Source: Croceitalea sp947503285
Lineage (GTDB): Bacteria > Bacteroidota > Bacteroidia > Flavobacteriales > Flavobacteriaceae
NCBI RefSeq assembly: GCF_036985505.1
Contig: NZ_BTGQ01000006.1
Coordinates: 1 to 64,000 of the forward strand
Length of the DNA stretch: 64,000 nt
Reading direction: 5' to 3'
Each line of letters starts with the position of its first letter. Position 1 is the first letter of the stretch. A program made the position numbers and the translations under genes. Below are positions 44,632-53,594 of the stretch, one piece after another. Below the pieces are notes generated by a model. It made no database searches, had not been told where the DNA came from, and saw nothing but the letters and a program-made list of their open reading frames with translations.

Positions 44632-45891
44632 TCAAATGGAAATTTTAATTTGTCTTTTTTTCTTTGTCCCCAATGGTTCCAAGACATTGGTATGGTTCAT
44701 ATATTCCCTATAGCTATGGTAGTATTCGGGATGTTTGCTTTTTAGATTGGCAATGGGCCTATATTCCTTGAGTTCTGGTTTCTTGCCTTTTTTCGACAAT
44801 GCAAAGTAGGTTTTGCCCGAACCGTAATGCTTTTTTAGCAGTAGGGTATCGTTGGTCTGCCGCAAGGGAATCTTGTCCACATCTATGAGATAGTCCTTCT
44901 TCTCAATAAGGTTTTTGACGACCTCGTACTTTAACCGTTTCGGGACGTTTTTGGATTCCAAAAAATCATCCAGCAATGTCCATTGCTTTAAAACATCGAT
45001 ACCTCCCACACTGTCCGTAGCCTTTAGGAATAATCTGTTCCCATGAATGCCTAGGGAAACGCCGTATTTGGTCTCGGCCAAAAAGGTTATTGATTTTTGT
45101 CCAAGTAATGTGCGGAATTCGCCTACCGAGAGATATAGGCGATTTTTTTCATTGGCGACTTTTAGATAGGGCACCAGTACGACAACGTTTTTTCCTAGGG
45201 TTGCGGGAACGAAAAGTCCATCCAAACCTTGTTCGACCTGAATAGGCAATGTTTTGGATAATTTCGGTAGTTTACCGACCGGGGGCACCATAGGCCGGAT
45301 GCCATTTTGCAGATGCCGATTGTACGAGTACATATTTCGTAAAGTATCGTTGAAAAGGTGGAGCAGCCTGTTTTTGGTCTGTTTATCCAAATGGTTGACA
45401 TCCCTTTGGAAATACCTGTGCTTCATAAACAAATGATCGGATTTGGAAGGGTAAAGGTGTTGAACCCTTTCCTTTAGTAGCGAAATGGTATTGTTGTTCC
45501 AGACGGGACAATTGTTCAAATGTGCAAAGGATATATAAGTCCTATTCTCCATGCTATTATAGCCCAATAGCAGTTTCATCAACTTATTTTCGTTTTCATG
45601 GATGGATATGCGGCCTACGGGGGTGATATTCCTGTCTTTTTGGAACAGCCGGTTTTTACTTTTTAAAAGGGCCAACTGCTCTTTCAATGCCGTATTGATA
45701 AAACCCGATTCGGCCAATTTGAGATTGCGGACATATCGCAGCTTTCTAAGGTCGTTCAATTGATCGGTCGGAACGGACTTAAATTCAAATTCTTTAAATG
45801 TACTGAAGTCGGGATCCAAAAATCGGGATACCAAATTTTTGACCCTGTGGAAGAGTTTAATGGCAAAGCGAATAGTAAGGTACGATTTCAT
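44632..45891 (-). CDS. unknown 419-aa protein of the leftward operon
   Basis: A basic 419-aa protein without a TM segment or signal peptide. Many Arg/Lys/His residues and segments such as FRTLLGQKSITFLAETKYGV and GSGKTYFALSKKGKKPELKE suggest nucleic-acid contact. The GSGKT string stands alone without other NTPase motifs and is not read as a Walker A site. No family is recognised. It is the second gene of the operon, 10 bp after the M23 peptidase gene. Confidence 0.6.
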   Translation of the reverse strand: MKSYLTIRFAIKLFHRVKNLVSRFLDPDFSTFKEFEFKSVPTDQLNDLRKLRYVRNLKLAESGFINTALKEQLALLKSKNRLFQKDRNITPVGRISIHENENKLMKLLLGYNSMENRTYISFAHLNNCPVWNNNTISLLKERVQHLYPSKSDHLFMKHRYFQRDVNHLDKQTKNRLLHLFNDTLRNMYSYNRHLQNGIRPMVPPVGKLPKLSKTLPIQVEQGLDGLFVPATLGKNVVVLVPYLKVANEKNRLYLSVGEFRTLLGQKSITFLAETKYGVSLGIHGNRLFLKATDSVGGIDVLKQWTLLDDFLESKNVPKRLKYEVVKNLIEKKDYLIDVDKIPLRQTNDTLLLKKHYGSGKTYFALSKKGKKPELKEYRPIANLKSKHPEYYHSYREYMNHTNVLEPLGTKKKRQIKISI

Positions 45892-45901
45892 GGCTATCGG
45901 T

Positions 45902-46696
45902 TCAATCAGTTTTTAAATTGGAATACACCTCATATTTTATATTAAAGGAAGGTGCTGGATTTATCCTGTTTCCGTCCTTAATGACCTCGTAATGCAGATG
46001 GGGACCAGTGGAAATTCCCGTACTCCCAACGGTTCCGATAAAATCATGGGCATCGAGTGCTTCCCCTAGGGCGACCGCCACGGATTCCATATGCCCGTAT
46101 AGGGTACTGAAACCATAGGCATGTGAAATGATGACATGCAGGCCATGCCCATTGGGATCGTTTCCGATATGGGCCACCCTTCCGGCAGCGGTACAATAGA
46201 TCGGGGTATCCTTCTCCGCCGCCAAATCGACCCCAAAATGTTTCCTTGTGATCCGATGGATGGGATGGTGGCGGTTTCCATAGGAACTTGAGAGTACATA
46301 GTGCTCCCGGAACAGGGGAACCGTCGAGGGCACACTGTCCAAAATTTTCGGCCGCAAGGGCAAAAACGGTTTTAACCGGTCTATTTGCTCGAAATTTTTC
46401 AAGTCGTGCAGAAGGTCGTTGAGCCGTTGATAGACAAGGTCTTCCCTAGATTCCTCGGTTATGGGTTGACTTATTTGCCTTGCAAGGTTTCCAAGGTCTT
46501 TTGTATTATGGGGATTATCGTAAAAAAATCGATTGGCGGCGATACAAAGAAAGAACACCGTGACAAAAATCCAGTAATTACTGTTCTGCGGGGTAAAATG
46601 ACCGCTATCCTTGGAATTGGTCACGTCGCCCACTTTTTGGGCGCATCCCTTTATCCAACCGATCGAGGATTTTTTAATGTTCTTCCAAACGCTCAT
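45902..46696 (-). CDS. M23-family peptidoglycan endopeptidase
   Basis: A 264-aa protein with one N-terminal TM anchor (about 42-60, WIFVTVFFLCIAANRFFY) and an extracytoplasmic M23 domain (about 125-250). The zinc ligands are complete: KHFGVDLAA (His, Asp) and GPHLHYEV (H-x-H), with the usual YGNRHHPI start. Such enzymes open the peptidoglycan locally so that a conjugation channel can pass. It is the first gene of the leftward operon, driven from the divergent promoter at 46,730-46,802. Confidence 0.88.
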   Translation of the reverse strand: MSVWKNIKKSSIGWIKGCAQKVGDVTNSKDSGHFTPQNSNYWIFVTVFFLCIAANRFFYDNPHNTKDLGNLARQISQPITEESREDLVYQRLNDLLHDLKNFEQIDRLKPFLPLRPKILDSVPSTVPLFREHYVLSSSYGNRHHPIHRITRKHFGVDLAAEKDTPIYCTAAGRVAHIGNDPNGHGLHVIISHAYGFSTLYGHMESVAVALGEALDAHDFIGTVGSTGISTGPHLHYEVIKDGNRINPAPSFNIKYEVYSNLKTD

Positions 46697-46729
46697 AACG
46701 AATTTATTACAAAGGTTTTTGATAAAATT

Positions 46730-46802
46730 TTGATTATTGCAAATTTTATTTATATTTGTAGCAATTATTGCAAATATATGTAATTTTTACAAATATGAAC
46801 AA
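46730..46802. promoter_or_regulatory. divergent promoters around a shared palindrome
   Basis: Rightward: TTG 46730-46732, 18 nt, TATATTTG 46751-46758. Leftward: the minus strand has TATATTTG (plus 46771-46778) and TTG (plus CAA 46800-46802) with a 21-nt spacer. Between the two -7 boxes lies the palindrome GCAATTATTGC (46760-46770). ATTATTGCAAAT occurs at 46733-46744 and 46764-46775, 31 bp apart, with a 10/12 copy at 46783-46794. A single regulator could control both operons here. Confidence 0.65.
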
Positions 46803-48006
46803 CAGGTGGCGAAAATTTGATGCAACGCTGGATGTCCCGGCCCTAATGGATTATTTTAGGCTTGTGGTCCAACGTGAGACGCGTACTTTTATATGCTACC
46901 AAATCGGGAAGGAGCAGTACATCGTTATCAGGACCGAACTCGGATATCGCTATTACAAGCCGAGCGGACCCAAGACAAAACTGACCGCTTTTGACTTTAT
47001 ACTGGAGCGGCTTTCTCGAACCGATGCAGAGGCGAGAACGGGTCTGTGGACCAAAGTCGAGGATTTCTATACGGAACTTGAAAAAAAGCCGGAATTTTTT
47101 CTAAATAACGGCTCCAAAAATTCACTTGAAATTGTTGACATTGATTTCAACCATTTTGAAACGCTCAACGAGGAACTTTCCTTAAGGCCGAAAAGCCTAG
47201 GGGGCGACGGTTCCGACATTTTTAAAGATCGTATCTACGAAAATCCGGAAGGCCGACTGTATTTCCCCTATCGCAACTTGGCCAACACCCTCACGGGATA
47301 TGCCATGGAAAAGGATGGAAAGCTTTCCCTGATAGCGGAAAGCGATATTTCCAAATCGGTTTGGTTCAGTAAGGTACCCGATACCATCAAGCATTTGGTG
47401 GTACTCCGCAACCCTATGGAAGCTATGGCCTTTCATCGAAGGTTCCAATTGGAGGACGTGGTCTACCTTACGATATCCAAAATCAATTACGAGACCTCGA
47501 AACTACTGGTGCAGATCCTGAAGCGTACCAAACTGAAAAAAATGGTGCTCAGTTTTACCGGATCATCCAAGATCGAAGGCTATATCCACGACCTGATGCT
47601 CATTTCCTTTATCAACGACTCGCGTTTTTTGTTCCGGGTGGGCAAGGACCATTTGGCCGTCCGCTTCGATCCCGAAGGGCAGAAACCGTTGGCCAAGCTG
47701 CACAATGAGGTACTAAAATACAACGGTAGCTTGGCAAAGGAATATATCAAATACAACAAGGTGCCCGACCAATCCCTTTTGAACAGGAAGAGCATCGTGC
47801 TGACCAAGGAAAAGCAGTGGGTATCGTGCCGTATTCCCTTTGAGGTCAACGCACTTCGCTATTTTCTCTGGAGCTATTACCGAAACTATATGGACAAGAC
47901 CGTTGAGATCGTTAAACCCGTACACGCCAATTGGAGGCTGGAGTTCGAAGCGAACGGGGTCTATGTCGGAACCGAAAAATTAAAGGCCTTTAGGATGGCC
48001 GTATAA
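46795..48006 (+). CDS. Toprim/DUF3991-like primase-related protein
   Basis: A 403-aa protein. The middle part has a Toprim-like pattern: VWFSKVPDTIKHLVVLRNPM followed by EAMAFHRRF, resembling the Glu-containing strand of plasmid primase/DUF3991 proteins. A second acidic site is not clear, so activity is uncertain. The ATG 46795 is chosen; an in-frame TTG at 46768 lies within the promoter. It is the first rightward gene from the divergent promoter. A second, clearer Toprim protein follows at 49151. Confidence 0.6.
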   Translation: MNNRWRKFDATLDVPALMDYFRLVVQRETRTFICYQIGKEQYIVIRTELGYRYYKPSGPKTKLTAFDFILERLSRTDAEARTGLWTKVEDFYTELEKKPEFFLNNGSKNSLEIVDIDFNHFETLNEELSLRPKSLGGDGSDIFKDRIYENPEGRLYFPYRNLANTLTGYAMEKDGKLSLIAESDISKSVWFSKVPDTIKHLVVLRNPMEAMAFHRRFQLEDVVYLTISKINYETSKLLVQILKRTKLKKMVLSFTGSSKIEGYIHDLMLISFINDSRFLFRVGKDHLAVRFDPEGQKPLAKLHNEVLKYNGSLAKEYIKYNKVPDQSLLNRKSIVLTKEKQWVSCRIPFEVNALRYFLWSYYRNYMDKTVEIVKPVHANWRLEFEANGVYVGTEKLKAFRMAV

Positions 48007-48010
48007 ATAA

Positions 48011-48030
48011 AGGGGGCGCTCCCGCCCCCT
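48011..48030 (+). terminator. strong GC hairpin after the first rightward gene
   Basis: AGGGGGCG/CGCCCCCT with a 4-nt loop starts 5 nt after the stop codon. It lacks a T run, so it may be an RNA-processing or attenuation hairpin rather than a full terminator. Confidence 0.5.
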
Positions 48031-48125
48031 TCAATCCTTAATTCCGGACATGAAAAATGGAAATGTCATATCCAGAATTACAAAGTTAACAATTGTTTAT
48101 TAATCCTTAATTTAAAACTTGAAAA

Positions 48126-48938
48126 ATGGAAAAACAAGCACAGCAGGTTTTCGTAAAAGTGAACCAACGGTGGCAACGGGCTACCGTAACCGGAGAAAAG
48201 GACGGAAAGGTATCCGTCGTGAACAACGAGGGACAATCGTTCAAAGTGCCCAAAAAAAAGAAGTATTATGAACCCATCGAATCCAAGGACCAGAAATTTG
48301 CTTATAAGGACCTCGAAGAACAATTGAAGGGCCATTATATCAGCTATAAAAAAATCCTCCCGAACGTACGCACAAATCTGACCGAGGGACAGGAGCATTT
48401 CCACGAGTCCACCTATATCTCCGAGGGCGAGCTCAAGGAAAGTGCCAAAATGATACAGATGGTATATGACCGGAACTTGGGTACTAGACTGGACGTCCAG
48501 TACCGTAGAAATGAAAAGGTAACTCTGGACGAGGCATGGGCCTATAACCATACTTTCAGCGCCGATGAGTTCGAGCGCATGGTGGACAAAAAGGAGTTCG
48601 TGCTGTTCCAGGGAAGCACCAACGACGGCGAAGTGTTCCAAAAATTGGCCTATTACGAGCCAAAGGTACAGGATATCCGTACCAAACCGGCACTTTCCAC
48701 GAACACCTATTTTTATGGGGTAAAGTTGACGGCGAAACAGGCCGATGCACTCAACAGGGGCCAGGAGCTCGAAATGGTCATCAAGAGCAAAGTCCACGGG
48801 AACAAACCGTATTTGGTATCCTGGTCCCCGCGCCGACAGACCTTTATTACCAAAAAAGTCGATTTGGAAAAGGCCAAAAAGCTTGAGGTCAACCCCGGCG
48901 AAAAAAAAAAATCGCGCGGCCGAGGCATGAAAGTCTGA
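48126..48938 (+). CDS. DUF3945-like repeat protein of the element
   Basis: A 270-aa basic protein without TM segments. Motifs such as GVKLTAKQADALNRGQELEM and the KPYLVSWSPRRQTFITKKVD tail resemble the DUF3945/DUF4099 proteins that accompany topoisomerases and methylases on Bacteroidota elements. The match is by memory and partial. The C-terminus is strongly basic (EKKKSRGRGMKV), suggesting DNA binding. A terminator follows 18 nt downstream. Confidence 0.55.
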   Translation: MEKQAQQVFVKVNQRWQRATVTGEKDGKVSVVNNEGQSFKVPKKKKYYEPIESKDQKFAYKDLEEQLKGHYISYKKILPNVRTNLTEGQEHFHESTYISEGELKESAKMIQMVYDRNLGTRLDVQYRRNEKVTLDEAWAYNHTFSADEFERMVDKKEFVLFQGSTNDGEVFQKLAYYEPKVQDIRTKPALSTNTYFYGVKLTAKQADALNRGQELEMVIKSKVHGNKPYLVSWSPRRQTFITKKVDLEKAKKLEVNPGEKKKSRGRGMKV

Positions 48939-48956
48939 CCGATTGACCTAACAATG

Positions 48957-48984
48957 GGCCGTCCGTCACGGACGGCCTTCTTTT
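48957..48984 (+). terminator. intrinsic terminator
   Basis: The perfect 9-bp stem GGCCGTCCG/CGGACGGCC with loop TCA is followed by TTCTTTT. Confidence 0.85.
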
Positions 48985-49045
48985 CATCCATACTATCTAC
49001 AAAAGCAAATAACCTCAGGGCAACCCTACGAGGCATTCACAATGA

Positions 49046-49075
49046 AAAGACTTACAATTATCGAGATAAGTCTTT
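49046..49075 (+). repeat. inverted repeat before the primase gene
   Basis: AAAGACTTA and TAAGTCTTT form a perfect 9-bp dyad with a 12-nt spacer, about 75 bp before the start at 49151. It may be an operator or an RNA hairpin. No full promoter is recognised in this gap. Confidence 0.45.
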
Positions 49076-49150
49076 AGCATTTAAATCTCGATTACTGACT
49101 AAAGTTTGGGACATAACCGCATGTAATGCTCCCAAAAAAACCATGCCTAT

Positions 49151-50443
49151 ATGAAAAATTATGCCGAAAATCCGGAGCACTACAAACGGTTGATCGCCCA
49201 GATCGATCGTGAGGTCGATTTTCCCGGATACCTGATCGCACAGGGCTACCAATTGCTCAAGAAAAGTTCGGGTTCACAGGAATTTGGCAAGGAGGCGGAA
49301 CGCCTCGTCCTACAGACAAAAAGAAATCCCGTAACCTATTTCAATCGCAACGACTCTTCGGACAAGGGGCGATTTTTCAAATACCTCCACAAACGCTCCG
49401 CCAATTTTTACGAAGCCGTAAAACAGGGACTGGGCATCATCCAAAGGGATTATCCCGAACCTTCCCCGGCCAAGGTGCACCAAAAGAACAACAGGCATAT
49501 CAGCTTGGAAGATCGTTATCATATCGGCCCCTTGACCAGACCGAACTATTTAACGGAAGGTCGCGGACTCTCCATAAACACCCTCCAATCCGAAGCCTTC
49601 AAGGGCAGGATCTTCAATGCCTTCCACGTCAGTGATAACAAGGGCCGCATCGCCAATATCGCCCTTCCCAAATATGGGTTGGACGGAAAAATCAAGAACT
49701 ATACGCTTTATAATAGGCCCTATCGGGACAGAAAGGACGGAAAGGTGAAAAAGTTCCGCTTGTTCCTCAACGAGCGTTATGAATACCTTTTCGTTTCCAA
49801 TCCAAATATCAACGCAGAAAAAATAGTTTGTGTGGAGAGCGGTTTCGATGCCATGGCCTACCATGAACTGCACGGTTGCCCAAAAACATTCTACATCTCC
49901 ATGTCGGGCCATATCGACGAGCGGAAACTCGAACAGTTCCTCCAATGGAATCGTACGGTAGATCCATCCCATACGCTCCCTCTTCTTTTGGCCTTTGACC
50001 ATGATATCGAGGGGATGCGCTACGACCTTATTCTTTTGAGCCATTGGATCAATCGAAAGTCCAACCGGGTATTCATCGAAACGGATTGGAAACGCCCCGT
50101 GATGCGTTTGAAACTGAACTATCTCACCAAATCCATTGCTATCATGGAACGGGATACCGATTACATCAATGAACGGATTTCCAGAGGTTCTCACGGAATG
50201 CCCGAAGGTCTTCAAAAAGCCGTCTGCTATCGCGACAAGGTGCTTTGGGAATTGGATTTGGAAAGGATAGTCTCCCTCCCCCAACATTCCAGAACCTATT
50301 GGCGGCTGGCAGTGGAGGCACTTTCCCAATGCTTCGCACAGGGTATCCTGAAAATGGACAAATGCCCCACCATGAAGGATTGGAACGAGGAACTGATCTC
50401 GGTAAAAAAAAAGTCCAGTTGTCGGCTAGTGAATCTACTTTAA
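49151..50443 (+). CDS. Toprim-domain DNA primase-like protein
   Basis: A 430-aa protein of the Toprim/DUF3991 kind found in conjugative and mobilizable elements. The N-terminal part (about 1-115) lacks a full zinc finger but has the typical LIAQGYQLLKKSSGSQEFGK and FNRNDSSDKGRFFKYL patterns of CHC2-like domains. The Toprim core shows VCVESGFDAMAYHELHG (catalytic Glu, about 228) and LLLAFDHDIEGMRYDL (Asp-x-Asp, about 283). It probably primes the complementary strand after transfer. It lies 45 bp before the coupling-protein gene. Confidence 0.8.
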   Translation: MKNYAENPEHYKRLIAQIDREVDFPGYLIAQGYQLLKKSSGSQEFGKEAERLVLQTKRNPVTYFNRNDSSDKGRFFKYLHKRSANFYEAVKQGLGIIQRDYPEPSPAKVHQKNNRHISLEDRYHIGPLTRPNYLTEGRGLSINTLQSEAFKGRIFNAFHVSDNKGRIANIALPKYGLDGKIKNYTLYNRPYRDRKDGKVKKFRLFLNERYEYLFVSNPNINAEKIVCVESGFDAMAYHELHGCPKTFYISMSGHIDERKLEQFLQWNRTVDPSHTLPLLLAFDHDIEGMRYDLILLSHWINRKSNRVFIETDWKRPVMRLKLNYLTKSIAIMERDTDYINERISRGSHGMPEGLQKAVCYRDKVLWELDLERIVSLPQHSRTYWRLAVEALSQCFAQGILKMDKCPTMKDWNEELISVKKKSSCRLVNLL

Positions 50444-50488
50444 AGACTGTCATGGACAGACCGAGGAAAACCCAAAAAAGAAAAGGAC

Positions 50489-52954
50489 ATGCAAGATAAG
50501 AACAAGGGCTATATGGGCATGTACCTATCCGCTTTCCACTTCGCCATTATCCTATTCCGGGAGCAATATGCCCTGTACTTATTCCATTACGGGCATCAGG
50601 GATTCTCGGATAACATCCATTCCTTTCTAGTACGGTCCGGGCTACCGTCCCAAGGCATGGTCGCCCGTCTGCTCTTGCTGGGGCTTCTGATGGGCGGTAT
50701 TATGATGTACCGTCCGGTCAAAAAAGAGGAAGTCGGTCGCAGAAAAAGTGTTGCGGGCTTTCTCGTGTCCTTGGCCTTGCTGTTCGTTTCTTGGTGGTGC
50801 CACGGTGCTTCCGAACTAGGGATGTGGGCCTCCATGATATTTCTTTCATTGGCCTACTTGGGATTGATGACTTTCGGGATGCGATTGTTCCAGTTTTTGG
50901 ACTTCATGAACTTGGCAAAAAATGACCCCTTTAACGATACGAAGGAAACCTTCGAGCAGACTGGGGAGCGTATAGATACCCCATATTCCGCCAATATCCC
51001 ATATACCTATTCGCACGATGGGAAACAACGGAAAGGATGGATTAATTTTGTCAATCTTTTCAGGGCGTTGTTGGTCATCGGCACTCCGGGGAGCGGCAAA
51101 TCCTTTTCCGTTATCGAGGAGATCATGGCCCAGTTCATCGACAAGAAATACGCCATGGTCATCTACGATTTTAAGTTTGATACGCTGACCCGTAAGGCGT
51201 ACGGTTATCTACAGGAGGCCATAAAAAAGCATGGGAACGATTCCGAAATGCCTTTCCCGAAGCTCTACCGAATCTGTTTTGATGACCTTCGGATGACGCA
51301 CCGGAACAACCCCATGGATCCCTATGGGCTGGTCAATCAGTCGGATGCCATCGATACGGCCACGACCCTTATGAAAAACCTGAATCCCGAATGGATAAAA
51401 CGGCAGGACTATTTTTCACGTAGTGCCATCAGTTATACAGGGGGCTGTATCTGGTATCTCAAGAAAAAATCGGAAGAAACGGGCAGGTATCTCTGTACCC
51501 CGGGGCATTTGGCCATTCTGACCACCGTAAAGATCGATATATTGATGGAAATCATGACCAAGGACGTAGAGGTACGCCAAATATTGGTTCCTTTTCGGGA
51601 CGCATTGGAAAAGGAGGCCATGGAACAACTGTCTGGCCAGACCAGTACGGTCCAGATAAGCCTTTCTAGTATTGCGACCAAGGAAATTTTCTATGTGATG
51701 TCGGGCAACGACTTCAGTCTTGAGGTGAACGATCCCCGGTATCCCAAAATCGTATCGCTACAGAACAATCCCGAACGGAAGGAAGTCTACTCCGCACCCT
51801 TGGGCCTGTACATGAACACCATTCTCAAACGGGTAAACAAACCGGGCAAGCGGCACATGGCATTGCTTATCGACGAGGTACCCACCTTGTTCATCATGTT
51901 GTTGCGGACCATAATCGATACCGGGAGGGAAAACAAGATCGCCACCATTTTGGGGCTTCAGAGCGTCGGACAGCTGATCTTGGACTACGGCCGGGAACTG
52001 GCCGATGTCATCTATGACAACTGTGCGAACATTATCTGCGGTGCGGCCAAGGGCGAGACGGCCAAACGGTTGAGCGAGCTTTTCGGAAAGATCCATCAAG
52101 AAAAGGTCTCGAAGAACACGAGCAGTTCGGACGTAAGTACCAATCTGAGTACACAGATGATGGAGCTCTTGCCCAGGAGCAAGATCGCATCCATGTCCAC
52201 CGGACATTTCGCAGGGTTGGTGGCCGATACTTTCGAGCATCAGATCAAGGAAAAGAAATGTTATGGCCAGTTGCTCCCCGACATCGAAGGCAAGCGAAGG
52301 GCCATGAAGCACAAGTTGCCCGTTGTCAACGATTTCAAACCGGAGAATTTCGGGGAACTTTTCCAAGCACAGATGAAGCTCATAGAGGAGCTGGATTTAC
52401 CGAAGAATGTCTCGGGCCTGTTTACCAGGGAAATTGGGTACATCGAATTTTATGGAAAGCGTCTGGAAGAAACGGCCAAAAATGCATTTACCAATGGTAC
52501 CAAACGCCGAATTTTTAAGGATGTGGTCAAGGAGCTTCGCCTGTTCGATTTCAGGGAGGATATTCTGGAACTGCTGAATACGGGTGTTAGGGACGCCGAT
52601 TGGCAAAGGTTATTGGCCTATATTGTGGAGGAATTTTTGGTACGTACGGAAATGGACCGTGTGGCCCAGGCCGAATTCGACAAGATCATTAATGAAGTGG
52701 ACAGCTTGGTCAAAGAAGAGTATAAAGCCCTTACGGGAAAAGAGCTGAAGAGTGCCATATTTGACGAAAAGAAAATAAATGGTGAAATTGCAAGATCAAT
52801 CGACAACTCCGAGGCGGCCGTGGAAAAGTTCATGGACGATTTCGGGAAGGAACTTGATGAGTCCCTGTCCCAAAGTTTGGCAGTTTTGCAGGAAGAGACG
52901 GAGTATAATTTTGAAGAGGAATTTTCCTCGTATCCCATAGAAAATTTTGAATAA
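50489..52954 (+). CDS. type IV coupling protein (VirD4/TraD-like ATPase)
   Basis: An 821-aa protein with three or four N-terminal TM helices (about 10-30, 55-75, 85-105, 110-130) and a cytosolic ATPase domain. Walker A is VIGTPGSGKSFSV (about 200) and Walker B is MALLIDEVPTLFIM (about 455), with GLQSVGQLILDYG as sensor region. It matches the MobC/TraG-type coupling proteins of Bacteroidota elements that bring the relaxosome to the secretion channel. The C-terminal 130 aa are acidic and helical. AAAAAGAAAAGGA precedes the ATG. Its last base is the first base of the next gene's ATG. Confidence 0.9.
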   Translation: MQDKNKGYMGMYLSAFHFAIILFREQYALYLFHYGHQGFSDNIHSFLVRSGLPSQGMVARLLLLGLLMGGIMMYRPVKKEEVGRRKSVAGFLVSLALLFVSWWCHGASELGMWASMIFLSLAYLGLMTFGMRLFQFLDFMNLAKNDPFNDTKETFEQTGERIDTPYSANIPYTYSHDGKQRKGWINFVNLFRALLVIGTPGSGKSFSVIEEIMAQFIDKKYAMVIYDFKFDTLTRKAYGYLQEAIKKHGNDSEMPFPKLYRICFDDLRMTHRNNPMDPYGLVNQSDAIDTATTLMKNLNPEWIKRQDYFSRSAISYTGGCIWYLKKKSEETGRYLCTPGHLAILTTVKIDILMEIMTKDVEVRQILVPFRDALEKEAMEQLSGQTSTVQISLSSIATKEIFYVMSGNDFSLEVNDPRYPKIVSLQNNPERKEVYSAPLGLYMNTILKRVNKPGKRHMALLIDEVPTLFIMLLRTIIDTGRENKIATILGLQSVGQLILDYGRELADVIYDNCANIICGAAKGETAKRLSELFGKIHQEKVSKNTSSSDVSTNLSTQMMELLPRSKIASMSTGHFAGLVADTFEHQIKEKKCYGQLLPDIEGKRRAMKHKLPVVNDFKPENFGELFQAQMKLIEELDLPKNVSGLFTREIGYIEFYGKRLEETAKNAFTNGTKRRIFKDVVKELRLFDFREDILELLNTGVRDADWQRLLAYIVEEFLVRTEMDRVAQAEFDKIINEVDSLVKEEYKALTGKELKSAIFDEKKINGEIARSIDNSEAAVEKFMDDFGKELDESLSQSLAVLQEETEYNFEEEFSSYPIENFE

Positions 52955-53352
52955 TGGACATTGAATCGATCATCAATCTGGACTCCAAGGATTTGGGGTA
53001 TATCGGGGAACGCTTAAAGGAAATACGTCTTGAACTGGTGGAATTGGACGATGTCGAGGACAAAAGGTTCAGTAAGTTTTCGATGACCAACCTAAGCGAT
53101 TACCTGAACATGGACCGTACAACTTTGGCCAATGTGGAGCGCGGTTCCTCAATGGTCAATTCCATCAAGATCATCCTCTATTTCTACAGCTTGGGCTATA
53201 ACCCCATTTGGATTCTATTGCCCGATAACGAGTTCGTGCAAAAACGTAATCTCGGGGAAAATATGGTCTATCAAGAAGGACTTCGCGAGAAATACCTTGA
53301 GCTGGAGGAACGGGTTTCAGAGGCCATGAAGGATTTTAAATCGTCCTTATAA
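52954..53352 (+). CDS. XRE-family transcriptional regulator
   Basis: A 132-aa protein. The helix-turn-helix is at about 38-80 (TNLSDYLNMDRTTLANVERG, then IKIILYFYSLGYNP), preceded by a helical arm and followed by a coiled tail. It overlaps the coupling-protein stop by one base and lies just upstream of an array of palindromes at 53,443-53,576, which are natural candidates for its binding sites. It may therefore govern the parA-tra operon. Confidence 0.8.
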   Translation: MDIESIINLDSKDLGYIGERLKEIRLELVELDDVEDKRFSKFSMTNLSDYLNMDRTTLANVERGSSMVNSIKIILYFYSLGYNPIWILLPDNEFVQKRNLGENMVYQEGLREKYLELEERVSEAMKDFKSSL

Positions 53353-53442
53353 ATTTTGCGTTCGAAGTAATTTCTTGCCGTTAAAAGGGTTCTAGGCTCA
53401 ATATCCCCATTATTGTTTGCAAACACCTACCTATGCTTGGTT

Positions 53443-53530
53443 CATTGCTATATAGCAATGTCCATAGCATTATACAATCATTGCTATATAGCAACGTATA
53501 ATGCAATAGATATTCAATGCTATATAGGGA
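53443..53530. repeat. palindromes spaced exactly 36 bp upstream of parA
   Basis: TTGCTATATAGCAA is perfect at 53445-53458 (extended to an 18-bp palindrome, 53443-53460) and at 53481-53494. A third copy at 53517-53530 matches 11 of 14. The starts are 36 bp apart each time. A further dyad, GCATTATAC (53467-53475) and GTATAATGC (53496-53504), brackets the middle copy. They are operator or centromere-like sites. Confidence 0.8.
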
Positions 53531-53546
53531 TATAGTTTCAAATGTT

Positions 53547-53576
53547 CATAGTGTCATATGGCCATATGATACTATG
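53547..53576. promoter_or_regulatory. 30-bp palindrome before parA
   Basis: The palindrome is centred on TATGGCCATA, with 14 of 15 base pairs matching; the inner 16 bp (TCATATGGCCATATGA) are perfect. It ends 18 bp before the parA ATG. It is probably an operator or partition site. Confidence 0.7.
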
Positions 53577-53594
53577 GTTTTAAAAAGTATATTT

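Noticed and set aside
45000..45030. GSGKT string in the unknown 419-aa protein read as Walker A
   Set aside because: The string occurs near the C-terminus (about 370) with no Walker B or other NTPase motif, so it is treated as chance.
53443..53530. Palindrome array taken as a CRISPR array
   Set aside because: The repeat is a 14-bp palindrome with a total period of 36 bp, only three copies, no unique spacers of normal size and no cas genes.
53517..53594. N-terminal extension of ParA
   Set aside because: It crosses the 30-bp palindrome and lacks ParA-like sequence; the Walker A motif follows the ATG at 53595 at normal distance.
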